A DNA stretch of 64,000 bases, from assembly GCF_009862785.1 (NCBI RefSeq), contig NZ_WWHU01000001.1:248001-312000 (forward strand), read 5' to 3'. Under the pieces are notes generated by a model. That model ran no database searches and was not told the DNA's origin. It saw nothing but the letters and a program-made list of their open reading frames with translations. This document shows, piece after piece, positions 56,215 through 64,000 of this stretch (positions are counted from its first letter, which is position 1; every line of letters starts with the position of its first letter). The position numbers and the translations under genes were made by a program. This DNA comes from Gordonia sp. SID5947 (GTDB lineage: Bacteria > Actinomycetota > Actinomycetes > Mycobacteriales > Mycobacteriaceae).

Positions 56215-56957
56215 GCGTGGAGCCCACATTCTGTCTTGGCGCGACCGGCCCAACGGCCGCTGCGCGGATCGGATCCGGGTTCGGGTTTGGCGGTGCACGG
56301 GGCGCAACCGATCGACGGGTAGCCCTCGTCGACCAATGGATTGACCAGCACCCCGTTGGAGTCGATGTAGTCCTGCATGGTCTCGTCCGACCACGCGGCG
56401 ATCGGGTTGATCTTCACGAGCCCGAAGCCCTCGTCGAAGGAGATGAGCGGCGCGTTCGCCCGGGTAGGGGCCTCGACGCGGCGGATGCCGGTCACCCAGG
56501 CGTCGTAGTGTGACAGGCCGGACTTCAGCGGAACCACCTTGCGCAACCGGCAGCATTCGCCGGGATTGCTGGCGAACAGGTTGCGGCCCAACAGTTCGTC
56601 CTGTTCGGCGACGGTGTGCTCAGGCGTGAGGTTGACCATCTCCACGCCGTAGACCTGCTCGACGGCGTCCCGGGTGCCAAGGGTCTCGGCGAAGTGGTAA
56701 CCGGTGTCGAGGAAGAGCACTTTGAGCTTCTCGCCGTGCAGGCGGTCGCTGTCGGCGTGCTTGCTGGCGAGATCGACGAGTGCCGCGTCCTGCATGTTGG
56801 AGGCGACGACGAAGTTGTCGCCGAAGGTCTGCGCGGTCCAGCGCAGCAGATCCTCCGGGGACGCGTCCGCGCCGAGGTCGCGGGCGCCCGCCTCGGCGAT
56901 CGCCCGTAACTCCTCCTCGGTGTGACGGCGCCCTGTTGTGGTGGTGACCGTGCTCAT
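56211..56957 (-). CDS. cysH: adenylylsulfate (APS) reductase, iron-sulfur type
   Basis: A 248-residue assimilatory reductase. The 4Fe-4S cysteines CC (C135, C136) and CAPC (C218, C221) show that it uses APS rather than PAPS. The catalytic Cys is C244 in ECGLH. PP-loop-like SNMQDAAL (53-60) and LDTGYHFAET (83-92) bind the nucleotide. It makes sulfite and AMP with thioredoxin. It overlaps sirA (start on the sirA stop) and cysD. Confidence 0.95.
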   Translation of the reverse strand: MSTVTTTTGRRHTEEELRAIAEAGARDLGADASPEDLLRWTAQTFGDNFVVASNMQDAALVDLASKHADSDRLHGEKLKVLFLDTGYHFAETLGTRDAVEQVYGVEMVNLTPEHTVAEQDELLGRNLFASNPGECCRLRKVVPLKSGLSHYDAWVTGIRRVEAPTRANAPLISFDEGFGLVKINPIAAWSDETMQDYIDSNGVLVNPLVDEGYPSIGCAPCTAKPEPGSDPRSGRWAGRAKTECGLHA

Positions 56958-58750
56958 CGCAGTGCCTCCTCATCGGCGCGAACGGCCCACTGGGCGAACC
57001 GTTCTCCATCTTCACGCTGCTCCACGAAGTTCCGGACGACCCGATCGATGTAGTCGCCGAGATCGGTGGAGAAGACCTTGTGCTGCCGCAGCTTGCGGCC
57101 GAATCCGGCATCCTGGCCGATGCTGCCGCCGAGGTGGACCTGGAAACCCTCGGTCTGGCCGCCGTTGTCGTCGTCGACGAGTTGGCCCTTGAACCCGATG
57201 TCGGCGATCTGAGAGCGCGCGCACGAGTTGGGGCATCCGTTGATGTTCACGGTGATCGGGACGTCGAGTTGGGAGTTGATGTCGGCGAGCCGTTCCTCCA
57301 ACTCGGGGACGAGTCGCTGGGATCGCTTGCGGGTTTCGGTGAAAGACAGCTTGCAGAACTCGATACCGCTGCAGGCCATCAGATTCCGGCGCCAGTTCGA
57401 GGTCCGCGCGGACAAGCCGAGCTCGGACACCTCTCCGATCAGTTGCTCGACCTTGTCGTCGGGGACGTCGAGGACCACGAGCTTCTGGTAGGGCGTGAAC
57501 CGGATGCGGTCCGACCCGACCCGCTCCGCGGCATCGGCGACGGCGGTCAGGATGGTGCCGGAGACACGGCCTGCGATCGCGGCGAAACCGACTGCGTTCA
57601 AACCGTTCTTCAGCTTCTGGACGCCCACGTGATCCCGCGTGGAGGTGAGTGGTTCCGGTGCCGGGCCGTCGATGAGCTTGCGGCCCAGGTACTCGTCCTC
57701 GAGCACCTGGCGGAACTTCTCGATGCCCCAGTCCTTGATGAGGAACTTCAGGCGGGCCTTGGCGCGCAGCCGGCGGTAGCCGTAGTCACGGAAGATGGCG
57801 ACCACGCCCTCCCAGACGTCGGGCACCTCGTCGAGCGGAATCCAGGCACCGACCCGCTGGGCGAGCATGGGGTTGGTGGAGAGCCCGCCGCCGACCCAGA
57901 GGTCGAGCCCTGGACCGTGCTCGGGGTGGTTCACCCCGATGAATGCGACGTCGTTGGTTTCGTGCGAGACGTCCTGCAGGCCTGAGATCGCCGTCTTGAA
58001 CTTGCGCGGGAGATTGGAGTACTGCGGGTCACCGATGTAGCGGCGGACGATCTCGTCGATCGCGGAGGTCGGGTCGAGGACCTCGTCCACGGCGTCACCG
58101 GCCAGCGGTGACCCGAGCACCACACGCGGGCAGTCGCCGCAGGCCTCGGTCGTCTTGAGTCCGACGGCCTCGAGTCGTTCCCAGATGGTGGGGACGTCCT
58201 CGATGCGGATCCAGTGGTACTGGACGTTCTCGCGATCAGACAGATCGGCGGTGTCCCGGCCGAACTCCGTCGAGATGCCGCCGATCGTGCGCAGCTGGGC
58301 CACATTCAGGGCACCGGCGTCGCAACGCACGCGCATCATGAAGTGACTGTCCTCGAGAAGGTCGATGTTCTCGTCGCCGGTCCATGTCCCGTCGTAGCCC
58401 TCGGCGCGTTGGGTGTAGAGACCCCACCAGCGCATACGACCACGCAGATCCTGTTTGTCGATCGAGTCGAAGCCCTGCTTGGCGTAGATGTTCTCGATCC
58501 GGGCCCGCACGTTGAGCGGATTGTCGTCCTTCTTGACCTGCTCGTTGGGATTGAGCGGTTCGCGGTAGCCGAGCTTCCACTGGCCCTCGGCGCGCCGCTT
58601 GGTCGGCCGGGCCTTGCGGGCAGGCCGCTCTGCTGCGGCCGGACGGTCGCCGGCCGCCTTCGACCCGGCGGTCCGATCCTTCGCTACCGGCGCTGCCGCC
58701 TCTGGCGCGTCCGAGGTGGTCACGGAAAGATCGTCGGTGGTGGACGTCAT
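56954..58750 (-). CDS. sirA: ferredoxin-sulfite reductase
   Basis: A 598-residue siroheme / 4Fe-4S sulfite reductase (mycobacterial SirA/NirA type) that reduces sulfite to sulfide with ferredoxin. Cluster ligands are C460 and C466 in ACSGIEFC, and C506 and C510 in GCPNSC. The segments YTQRAEGYDG and EACGDCPR match the site of the Tyr-Cys crosslink known in the M. tuberculosis enzyme. Residues 1-55 are a low-complexity Ala/Lys-rich extension. ATG 58750 has AGGAG five bases upstream (58756-58760). An in-frame GTG at 58789 would add a peptide with CC but lacks a ribosome-binding site. Sulfite is chosen over nitrite because of the cys genes. Confidence 0.95.
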   Translation of the reverse strand: MTSTTDDLSVTTSDAPEAAAPVAKDRTAGSKAAGDRPAAAERPARKARPTKRRAEGQWKLGYREPLNPNEQVKKDDNPLNVRARIENIYAKQGFDSIDKQDLRGRMRWWGLYTQRAEGYDGTWTGDENIDLLEDSHFMMRVRCDAGALNVAQLRTIGGISTEFGRDTADLSDRENVQYHWIRIEDVPTIWERLEAVGLKTTEACGDCPRVVLGSPLAGDAVDEVLDPTSAIDEIVRRYIGDPQYSNLPRKFKTAISGLQDVSHETNDVAFIGVNHPEHGPGLDLWVGGGLSTNPMLAQRVGAWIPLDEVPDVWEGVVAIFRDYGYRRLRAKARLKFLIKDWGIEKFRQVLEDEYLGRKLIDGPAPEPLTSTRDHVGVQKLKNGLNAVGFAAIAGRVSGTILTAVADAAERVGSDRIRFTPYQKLVVLDVPDDKVEQLIGEVSELGLSARTSNWRRNLMACSGIEFCKLSFTETRKRSQRLVPELEERLADINSQLDVPITVNINGCPNSCARSQIADIGFKGQLVDDDNGGQTEGFQVHLGGSIGQDAGFGRKLRQHKVFSTDLGDYIDRVVRNFVEQREDGERFAQWAVRADEEALR

Positions 58751-58765
58751 GAAGTCTCCTGAGCC

Positions 58766-58780
58766 GACGCAGCATGCGTC
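58766..58780 (-). promoter_or_regulatory. hairpin just before the sirA ribosome-binding site
   Basis: GACGCA-TGC-TGCGTC, six base pairs with a three-base loop, 5 bases upstream of the AGGAG of sirA. It could tune access to the ribosome-binding site. Confidence 0.4.
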
Positions 58781-58852
58781 AGCGTTCACATGGAAGTGGG
58801 CTGGAAACGTGCTGGCATACCCGCGGCTGAGCGGGGACTCCTCGAGGCCGAT

Positions 58853-58894
58853 CTGTCGTCAGGCGACAGTGAGCACGTCGTCTACAGACGACAG
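58853..58894 (-). promoter_or_regulatory. alternative hairpins of the sirA leader (candidate attenuator)
   Basis: Four segments in mRNA order: S1 CTGTCGTC (58894-58887), S2 AGACGAC (58883-58877), S3 CTGTCG (58869-58864), S4 GACGACAG (58860-58853). S1 pairs with S2 (7 bp, GTCGTCT/AGACGAC) and S3 with S4 (6 bp). Alternatively S1 pairs with S4 over 8 perfect bp, excluding both. S1 holds the last Cys codon of the leader peptide and S2 starts at its stop codon, so a ribosome on the leader ORF decides which structure forms. Confidence 0.6.
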
Positions 58895-58971
58895 AATGCG
58901 CTGCAGACGCGCTTGAGATCGATGTGGCGTCGGGCTGCGAGCCACACCCCTGGGGAAGTCACGCCGTTCAT
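58882..58971 (-). CDS. cysteine-type leader peptide of sirA (29 residues)
   Basis: A 29-residue ORF on the sirA strand, 131 bases before the sirA start. ATG at 58971, TAG at 58884-58882. Its C-terminal half reads RRHIDLKRVCSAFCRL (14-29), which matches the RRHxDL..R..SA.C pattern of the small putative leader peptides that precede sulfur genes in many actinobacteria (from memory). Cys codons are TGC (position 23) and TGT (position 27). GAGGGGG lies about 11 bases before the ATG. The Cys codons and stop lie next to or inside alternating hairpins, so it is probably a cysteine-sensing attenuator. The peptide itself may have no other role. Confidence 0.75.
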   Translation of the reverse strand: MNGVTSPGVWLAARRHIDLKRVCSAFCRL

Positions 58972-59014
58972 AGTGCCACGATCCCCCTCGCCTCGTCTAC
59001 TTGGGGTTATTTTC

Positions 59015-59027
59015 CCTCACGGTGAGG
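59015..59027. promoter_or_regulatory. inverted repeat in the sirA/hemW promoter region
   Basis: CCTCA-CGG-TGAGG, a 13-base palindrome 44 bases upstream of the leader ATG, next to the only AT-rich stretch (GGTTATTTTCCC) in the spacer. A position for a promoter with an operator of a sulfur regulator. The rest of the 419-base spacer (58751-59169) beyond the leader, hairpins and this repeat shows nothing I can identify. Confidence 0.4.
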
Positions 59028-59169
59028 CAAAGCCCTGCCGCGAGGTGCGTTCATAGAACTCAAGGCACGCCAGGTGGGAGGTATTCCCGGTGCCTGGCCG
59101 ACGTCGCGCAGCCGGTGCGGTCGTCGTCCCGGCGCGTCAGGCGCGCATGATGGAGGGGTGAAGATCGAG

Positions 59170-60369
59170 ATGGAACCCGGCACCGCCGATGCGGTCGGCG
59201 CCGCGTGCGGCGCGGTCGATGGCGAGACGCCGCTGGGTCTCTATCTCCACGTGCCGTTCTGTGCGACACGGTGCGGATACTGCGACTTCAACACCTACAC
59301 CGCGGGTGAGTTGGGCAGTTCGTCGTCGCCGGAGTCCTGGCAGGAGGCCGTCGACAGGGAGCTGAGAAGTGCTGCGCGCCTGCTGAACCCGAGCCGGCCG
59401 GTCTCCACGGTCTTCGTCGGCGGCGGTACACCCTCACTGTTGGGCGCGGCGGGCCTCTCGAGACTGTTGAGTTCGGTCACCGAGTTTTTCGACCTCGCCG
59501 ACGATGCCGAGGTGACCACCGAGTCCAATCCGGAGTCGACGTCGCCGGAGTTCTTCGACGGCCTGCGGGCCGGCGGTTTCAACCGCATCTCACTCGGCAT
59601 GCAGTCGGCGGCGCCGCATGTTCTGGCCACTCTGGACCGCACCCATACGCCGGGCCGGGCGGTCGCCGCGGCACGCGAGGCGACCGCCGCAGGGTTCGAC
59701 CACATCAACCTCGACCTCATCTACGGCACGCCGGGCGAGACCGACGACGACCTGCATGCCAGTCTCGATGCCGTCCTCTCCACCGCGGTGGATCATGTCT
59801 CCGCCTATGCGCTCATCGTCGAGGACGGCACGGCATTGGCCCGACGAATCCGGCGCGGCGACTTGCCGGCTCCCGACGACGACGTGCTGGCCGATCGCTA
59901 CCGCATCCTCGACGATCGGCTGTCGACCGAGGGGTTCGACTGGTACGAGGTGTCGAACTGGTCCAGATCGCGTGCCGCGCAGTGCCGGCACAACCTCGCG
60001 TACTGGTACAGCCACGACTGGTGGGGGATCGGTCCGGGGGCCCACTCGCACGTGAACGGCGTGCGGTGGTGGAACCTGAAACATCCGGCGCGCTACGCGG
60101 ATTCGCTTGCCGCCGAGCAACTCCCGATCGGCGGCCACGAGATCTTGACGCCGGAGGACCGGCATCTCGAAGCGGTGATGCTCAGAGCTCGGTGCCGCGA
60201 CGGGCTCGGCGTCGACGAACTCACCGCGGGTGAATATCAGCGGGCGTCGGAGTTCATCGACGACGGCCTGCTCGAACACGTGGGCAGCGTCGGCGCGAGG
60301 CTCGTGCTGACCGATGCGGGTCGGTTGCTCGCCGACCGGGTGGTCCGGGAGATCTTGGTCGCGGGCTGA
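59170..60369 (+). CDS. hemW: radical SAM heme chaperone HemW
   Basis: A 399-residue radical-SAM protein of the HemW (formerly HemN-like) family. The cluster motif is CATRCGYC (C31, C35, C38), followed by FVGGGTPSLL (SAM-binding) and a C-terminal HemN-type domain. It lacks the N-terminal extension of true coproporphyrinogen III oxidase, so a role in heme transfer is likely. Start choice is ATG 59170 (GGAGGGG 12 bases upstream) or GTG 59158. It is divergent from sirA. Confidence 0.9.
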   Translation: MEPGTADAVGAACGAVDGETPLGLYLHVPFCATRCGYCDFNTYTAGELGSSSSPESWQEAVDRELRSAARLLNPSRPVSTVFVGGGTPSLLGAAGLSRLLSSVTEFFDLADDAEVTTESNPESTSPEFFDGLRAGGFNRISLGMQSAAPHVLATLDRTHTPGRAVAAAREATAAGFDHINLDLIYGTPGETDDDLHASLDAVLSTAVDHVSAYALIVEDGTALARRIRRGDLPAPDDDVLADRYRILDDRLSTEGFDWYEVSNWSRSRAAQCRHNLAYWYSHDWWGIGPGAHSHVNGVRWWNLKHPARYADSLAAEQLPIGGHEILTPEDRHLEAVMLRARCRDGLGVDELTAGEYQRASEFIDDGLLEHVGSVGARLVLTDAGRLLADRVVREILVAG

Positions 60370-60402
60370 GGTCACCTGCGGTCCGGGCGCCGTGCGGTGT
60401 CC

Positions 60403-60861
60403 TCACCATTCGGGTGGTTGCCGACCCGCCACCGGGACCGTCCAGCCGGTACTGCGTGCACCGCGGCGATGGAGCCCGCCGGCCGACTCGCGTCCCGGCG
60501 ACGGCAGTTCGGCGGTGTCGACCTGGTCCTCGACCGGTGCGGCACCCGAATCCAGGTCGAGGTCGAGTGCGTCCAGATCGAGCATCCGGGCATGGATGAC
60601 GTGTCGGTTCCGCAGCGCCGACCGCACCGCGCGGTGCAACCCGTCTTCGAGATACAGCTCTCCGTGCCATCGCACGACGTGGGAGAACAGGTCGCCGTAG
60701 AAGGTGGAGTCCTCGCTGAGGAGCCGATCGAGCGCCAGCACCGTCGTCACAGTGGTCAGCTCGTTCAGACGGAACTGGCGCGGCGGGATCTTCGCCCATC
60801 CGCGCCCCGACAACCCGTGGTCGGGATAGGGCTTACCCTCCCGCACCCCCTTGAAGATCAT
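60403..60861 (-). CDS. conserved actinobacterial hypothetical protein
   Basis: A 152-residue protein that starts MIFKGVREGKPYPDHGLS. The conserved part is residues 1-100 (GWAKIPPRQFRLNELTTVTTVLALDRLLSED, then YLEDGLHRAVRSALRNRHVIHARMLD); the rest is variable. I recall a mycobacterial homologue in the same place (Rv2375). EDGLHRAVRSAL resembles the DGxHR strand-helix of ParB-like folds, but this is a weak hint and no function is proposed. It is divergent from hrcA. Confidence 0.75.
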   Translation of the reverse strand: MIFKGVREGKPYPDHGLSGRGWAKIPPRQFRLNELTTVTTVLALDRLLSEDSTFYGDLFSHVVRWHGELYLEDGLHRAVRSALRNRHVIHARMLDLDALDLDLDSGAAPVEDQVDTAELPSPGRESAGGLHRRGARSTGWTVPVAGRQPPEW

Positions 60862-60914
60862 CCCGACACTTCCTGAGCTTCGGCCGGCGCGATGGCGAGC
60901 ATCCGGCGCGGCCC

Positions 60915-60948
60915 GGCGCGAAAAACCGGTTCCGACGGGTTTCGCGCC
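60915..60948. promoter_or_regulatory. inverted repeat upstream of hrcA
   Basis: GGCGCGAAA (60915-60923) and TTTCGCGCC (60940-60948), nine perfect bp with a 16-base spacer, followed by TAAGAT (60958-60963), a possible -10. No CIRCE element (TTAGCACTC-N9-GAGTGCTAA) is seen here, so this repeat is the best operator candidate in the hrcA promoter region. Confidence 0.45.
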
Positions 60949-61010
60949 ACTGTTCGTAAGATGGACGTCACCTACTGTATGGGAGAGTTCAGTGCCGGGA
61001 GGAGTGTCGC

Positions 61011-62045
61011 GTGTCGAGTACCGATGATCGTCGATTCGAGATCCTGCGCGCGATCGTGACGGATTTCGTCGAATCGCAGGAGCCCATCGGTTCCAAGGCG
61101 ATCGTCGATCGCCACCAGCTCGGGGTGTCGAGCGCGACGGTGCGCAACGACATGGCAGTCCTCGAGGCCGAGGGTTACATCGCCCAGCCGCACACGAGTT
61201 CGGGCCGCGTGCCGACCGACAAGGGCTACCGGATGTTCGTGGACCGGATCAGCGAGGTCAAGCCGCTGTCGGCGGCCGAGCGGCGTGCCATCCTGTCGGT
61301 CCTCGACTCCGGCGTGGATCTCGACGACGTGCTGAGGCGGTCGGTCAAACTCCTCGCGCAGCTGACACGTCAGGTCGCGGTCATCCAGTACCCGGTGTTG
61401 TCGACGGCCACCGTGCGACACCTCGAGGTGGTCTCGCTGTCGCCGTCGCGGTTGTTGCTGGTGGTGATCACCGACACCGGCCGCGTCGAACAGCGCATGG
61501 TTGCGCTCAGTGGTGACCTCGCCGAGGACGACTTCGTACGGCTGCGCGACATGTTCTCCGCAGCGCTCTACGGCAAGCGGCTCGAGGCGGCCTCCGCCGC
61601 TGTCGCCGAGGTGGCCAACGACGCCCCCGATGACATCCGCGATGCGGTCATCAACGTGGCGACAGTGCTGGTGGAGACCTTGGTGGAACGCGGCGACGAC
61701 CGCCTGGTCCTGGGGGGAACGTCCAACCTGGCCAGGGCGGCGGCCGACTTCACCCCGGTGGTCGGAGGCATGGATTCGGTGCTCGACGCCCTCGAAGAGC
61801 AGGTCGTGGTGCTGAAGTTGCTCGCGAACACACAGCGGATGGGAGGCGTCACCGTCCAGATCGGCGAGGAGACCCAGACCGAGAACCTGCGTGGAACGTC
61901 GGTCGTGTCGACAGGGTACGGTGCATCGGGCACGGTGTTCGGCGGCGTCGGAGTGGTCGGTCCCACACGCATGGACTATCCGGGAACAATCGCGTCGGTC
62001 GCGGCCGTTGCCAAGTACGTAGGCGAGGTCTTGTCCGATCGCTGA
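61011..62045 (+). CDS. hrcA: heat-inducible transcription repressor HrcA
   Basis: A 344-residue HrcA, the repressor of groE-type chaperone genes through CIRCE. The winged helix (about 5-70) includes [27 protein letters not shown] with the HrcA-typical GVSSATVRN, followed by [14 protein letters not shown]. The GAF-like dimerisation domain occupies the rest. GTG start at 61011 with GGGAGGAG about 6 bases upstream. It precedes dnaJ by 111 bases. Confidence 0.95.
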   Translation: MSSTDDRRFEILRAIVTDFVESQEPIGSKAIVDRHQLGVSSATVRNDMAVLEAEGYIAQPHTSSGRVPTDKGYRMFVDRISEVKPLSAAERRAILSVLDSGVDLDDVLRRSVKLLAQLTRQVAVIQYPVLSTATVRHLEVVSLSPSRLLLVVITDTGRVEQRMVALSGDLAEDDFVRLRDMFSAALYGKRLEAASAAVAEVANDAPDDIRDAVINVATVLVETLVERGDDRLVLGGTSNLARAAADFTPVVGGMDSVLDALEEQVVVLKLLANTQRMGGVTVQIGEETQTENLRGTSVVSTGYGASGTVFGGVGVVGPTRMDYPGTIASVAAVAKYVGEVLSDR

Positions 62046-62156
62046 CCTGTGTGGCTGCCACGTGCGGCCCCGGTCCGACAGAGATGCCGCCGGCCGGCCA
62101 CGACCGCAGACGCCGCAACCAACAGACCAAGTGTGAGATAGAGGACCGAGACGACC

Positions 62157-63320
62157 GTGGCACGTGACTACTACGGAATCCTGGGTGTCGCCAAAGGCGC
62201 CACCGACCAGGAGATCAAGCGCGCATACCGCAAGAAAGCGCGAGAACTGCATCCCGATGTGAATCCGGGCGAGGAAGAACGTTTCAAGGAGGTCAGTACC
62301 GCCTACGAGGTACTGACCGATCCCGAGAAGCGTCGGATCGTCGACGCCGGCGGTGACCCGCTGGCCGGTCCGGGTGCGGGCGGTTTCGGCGGGGGATTCG
62401 GTGGCAGCGGCGGCCTCGGTGACGTGTTCGAGGCGTTCTTCGGGTCGAGCGGCGGTTTCGGCGGTGGCGGGTTCGGCTCGGGCCGAGGCCCTCGCAGCCG
62501 CGTGCAGCCGGGTGAGCCGGCGCTGGTGGCGGTCGAACTCGACCTCGAAGAATGTGCCGCGGGGGTCAACAAAGAGATCACCGTCGACACCGCGATCCTC
62601 TGCGACCTGTGCAAGGGTTCCGGAACGCACGGCGATTCGAAGCCGATCAGCTGTGACACCTGCAACGGTGCCGGCGAGATCCAGGCGGTCCAGCGGTCGT
62701 TCCTCGGTCAGGTCATGACCGTTCGGGAATGCCCCACCTGCCACGGAGTCGGCGAGGTCATCCCGGATCCGTGCCGCAAGTGCGGCGGCGACGGACGTGT
62801 CCGCTCCCGCCGGACGATGACGGTCAAGATCCCGGCGGGAATCGAGACCGGGATGCGCGTGCGACTCTCCGGCCAGGGTGAGATCGGTCCCGGCGGTGGT
62901 CCCGCCGGTGACCTGTATGTGGAGGTCAGCGAGCGTCCGAGTGACGTGTTCATCCGCGACAAGGATGACCTGCACTGCACCATCCGGGTCCCGATCGTCG
63001 ACGCAGCACTCGGCGGCGAGATCGAGATCGACACGATCCTCGACGGCAGCGCACGGATCACCATCGCCCCCGGAACCCAGCCCGGGCAGGTCGTGAAGGT
63101 GAAGGGCCAGGGCATGCCGCACCTCAACACGGGTGTGCGCGGGACTCTCCACGCCCACCTCGACGTGGTGGTGCCGACCAAACTCGACGCCGCCCAGACC
63201 GACGCCCTGAACAGATTCCGCGAGGCATCCGACGATCGGGTCGAGGTCGTCACGACGGCGACCGGTGCGGCAGCGGGCGGACTGTTCTCCCGCCTGCGCA
63301 ACGCCTTCGCCGGACGTTGA
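62157..63320 (+). CDS. dnaJ: chaperone protein DnaJ (DnaJ2)
   Basis: A 387-residue type I DnaJ. The J domain (1-70) has HPD (32-34), then a Gly/Phe-rich linker (75-115), a zinc domain with [24 protein letters not shown] and CRKCGGDG, and C-terminal substrate-binding domains. It stimulates DnaK. Linked to hrcA as the second DnaJ of actinobacteria. GTG start at 62157. Confidence 0.95.
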   Translation: MARDYYGILGVAKGATDQEIKRAYRKKARELHPDVNPGEEERFKEVSTAYEVLTDPEKRRIVDAGGDPLAGPGAGGFGGGFGGSGGLGDVFEAFFGSSGGFGGGGFGSGRGPRSRVQPGEPALVAVELDLEECAAGVNKEITVDTAILCDLCKGSGTHGDSKPISCDTCNGAGEIQAVQRSFLGQVMTVRECPTCHGVGEVIPDPCRKCGGDGRVRSRRTMTVKIPAGIETGMRVRLSGQGEIGPGGGPAGDLYVEVSERPSDVFIRDKDDLHCTIRVPIVDAALGGEIEIDTILDGSARITIAPGTQPGQVVKVKGQGMPHLNTGVRGTLHAHLDVVVPTKLDAAQTDALNRFREASDDRVEVVTTATGAAAGGLFSRLRNAFAGR

Positions 63321-63336
63321 CGTCCGGAGCGCGTGC

Positions 63337-64000
63337 GTGAGTCCGCCGCTGTTCTGGGTCGACGAGGTGCCGCGCGTCGGCTCCGACGTGACCCTTTCCG
63401 GCCCGGAGGGCCGACACGCGGTGACCGTGGCGCGCCTGGCCGTCGGCGAGGAGATCACTGTCGGCGACGGACGCGGATCCACGGCATCGTGCGAGGTCGG
63501 CGCGATCACCGCCAAGGACACCCTGGTGGCGCGCGCCCACACGTACGCCTATGCCGAGCCACCGCGCCCCTACGTCACGGTGGTGCAGGCGCTGCCGAAG
63601 TCGGAGCGTTCCGAACTCGCCGTCGATCTGGCCACCGAAGCGGGGGCCGATCGGATCGTGCCATGGCAGGCAGCCCGGTGCGTGGCACGCTGGACCGGCA
63701 AACCGGAGAAGGGCCACGCCAAATGGCTCGCGGCGGCATCTGCGGCCGCCAAGCAGAGCCGGCGGGCGTGGATTCCCCAGATCCCGCCGTTGGCCACCAC
63801 CACCGATGTCCGGGCGCGATGTGCCGACGTCATGGCCGCCGGCGGTGTGGTCGCGGTGTTGCACGAGCACGGTACGACGCCGGTCCGTGATCTTCCGCTG
63901 GTCGACGCGACCGAGCTCGTCCTGGTTATCGGGCCGGAGGGAGGCCTCGACGACACCGAGATCGCCGACCTCGTGGCACTCGGCGCGTCCTCGGTGATCC
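63337..64000 (+). CDS. rsmE: 16S rRNA m3U1498 methyltransferase RsmE (partial)
   Basis: The N-terminal 221 residues of RsmE, cut off by the window end. A PUA-like N-domain (LFWVDEVPRVGSDVTLSGPEGRHAVTVARL) precedes the SPOUT knot domain. ALPKSERSELAVDLATEAGAD begins the SAM-binding fold and LVIGPEGGLDDTEI is the knot signature. GTG start at 63337; the frame is open to the end. It follows dnaJ by 16 bases, the mycobacterial order hrcA-dnaJ2-rsmE. Confidence 0.93.
   Translation, partial: MSPPLFWVDEVPRVGSDVTLSGPEGRHAVTVARLAVGEEITVGDGRGSTASCEVGAITAKDTLVARAHTYAYAEPPRPYVTVVQALPKSERSELAVDLATEAGADRIVPWQAARCVARWTGKPEKGHAKWLAAASAAAKQSRRAWIPQIPPLATTTDVRARCADVMAAGGVVAVLHEHGTTPVRDLPLVDATELVLVIGPEGGLDDTEIADLVALGASSVI

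Noticed and set aside
58750..58789. N-terminal extension of SirA from GTG 58789 containing two adjacent Cys codons
   Set aside because: Tempting as a poly-Cys sensor, but it is in frame with sirA, has no ribosome-binding site, and the ATG at 58750 has a good AGGAG.
58790..59056. 88-codon plus-strand ORF in the sirA/hemW spacer
   Set aside because: No ribosome-binding site and no conserved look. It runs antisense to the leader peptide, which has motif and context support.
60972..63542. 856-codon minus-strand ORF opposite hrcA and dnaJ
   Set aside because: Both plus-strand genes are clear families. Antisense frames stay open because of high GC; the sequence is Arg/Asp/His-rich with no recognisable domain.

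Overview
The window reads as chromosomal DNA of a high-GC, mycolic-acid-type actinobacterium (Mycobacteriales; Gordonia or a close relative is my best guess). The reasons are strong GC bias at third codon positions, many GTG starts, 1- and 4-base gene overlaps, a HupB with a long Lys/Ala/Pro tail, a fused MutT1, a CofC/FbiD enzyme for F420, a GpgP-OctT pair for methylglucose lipopolysaccharide, and gene order that from memory follows two blocks of the Mycobacterium tuberculosis chromosome (about Rv2993c-Rv2972c and Rv2427c-Rv2372c). I see no insertion sequence, prophage, integrase or CRISPR array. This is core chromosome with a few lineage-specific insertions.

Layout. 1-4.1 kb: tail of a GntR regulator, a DUF1648 membrane protein, an MFS exporter, an FAH-family hydrolase and an alpha/beta hydrolase. 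4.1-10.3 kb: gltX next to tRNA-Gln and tRNA-Glu, a PPOX/F420-type protein, an IclR regulator divergent from leuCD, and hupB. 10.3-19.6 kb: mutT1, ppk1, cofC, gpsA, a DUF3515 protein, an AsnC-like protein, thiL, a gamma-carbonic anhydrase, ung and an enoyl-CoA hydratase. 19.7-24.9 kb: rpmB, the fatty-acid kinase gene fakA, recG and an exported HNH nuclease. 24.9-36.2 kb: proA, a MoxR/VWA pair, nadD-rsfS-gpgP-octT, a DegV/FakB protein, comEA-comEC-holA and rpsT. 36.4-42.5 kb: a lone sulfotransferase, an ATP-grasp / alpha-E / transglutaminase operon, a PemK-like protein and a hydrolase. 42.5-48.7 kb: lepA, an M3 peptidase, a CDF transporter and an M20 amidohydrolase. 48.9-59 kb: a complete sulfate uptake and reduction block (two tiny membrane proteins, subI-cysT-cysW-cysA, then sirA-cysH-cysD-cysN-cbiX on the other strand). 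59-64 kb: hemW, a conserved hypothetical gene, hrcA, dnaJ and the start of rsmE.

How the genes work together. The sulfur block imports sulfate (SubI/CysTWA), activates it to APS (CysDN), reduces it to sulfite (CysH, an iron-sulfur APS reductase) and then to sulfide (SirA), with a CbiX-like chelatase to help make siroheme. Upstream of sirA is a 29-codon leader ORF, missed by length cut-offs, ending in the motif RRHIDLKRVCSAFCRL. Its last Cys codon and stop codon lie inside an RNA segment that can form either of two mutually exclusive hairpins, which is a classic attenuation layout.

Sequence quality. Five otherwise intact genes (gltX, leuC, the VWA gene, the ATP-grasp gene, cysD) each lack exactly one base, four of them clearly inside a G/C run. 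Two of the products, GltX and LeuC, are essential or nearly so. I read this as homopolymer under-calling in the assembly, not gene decay.
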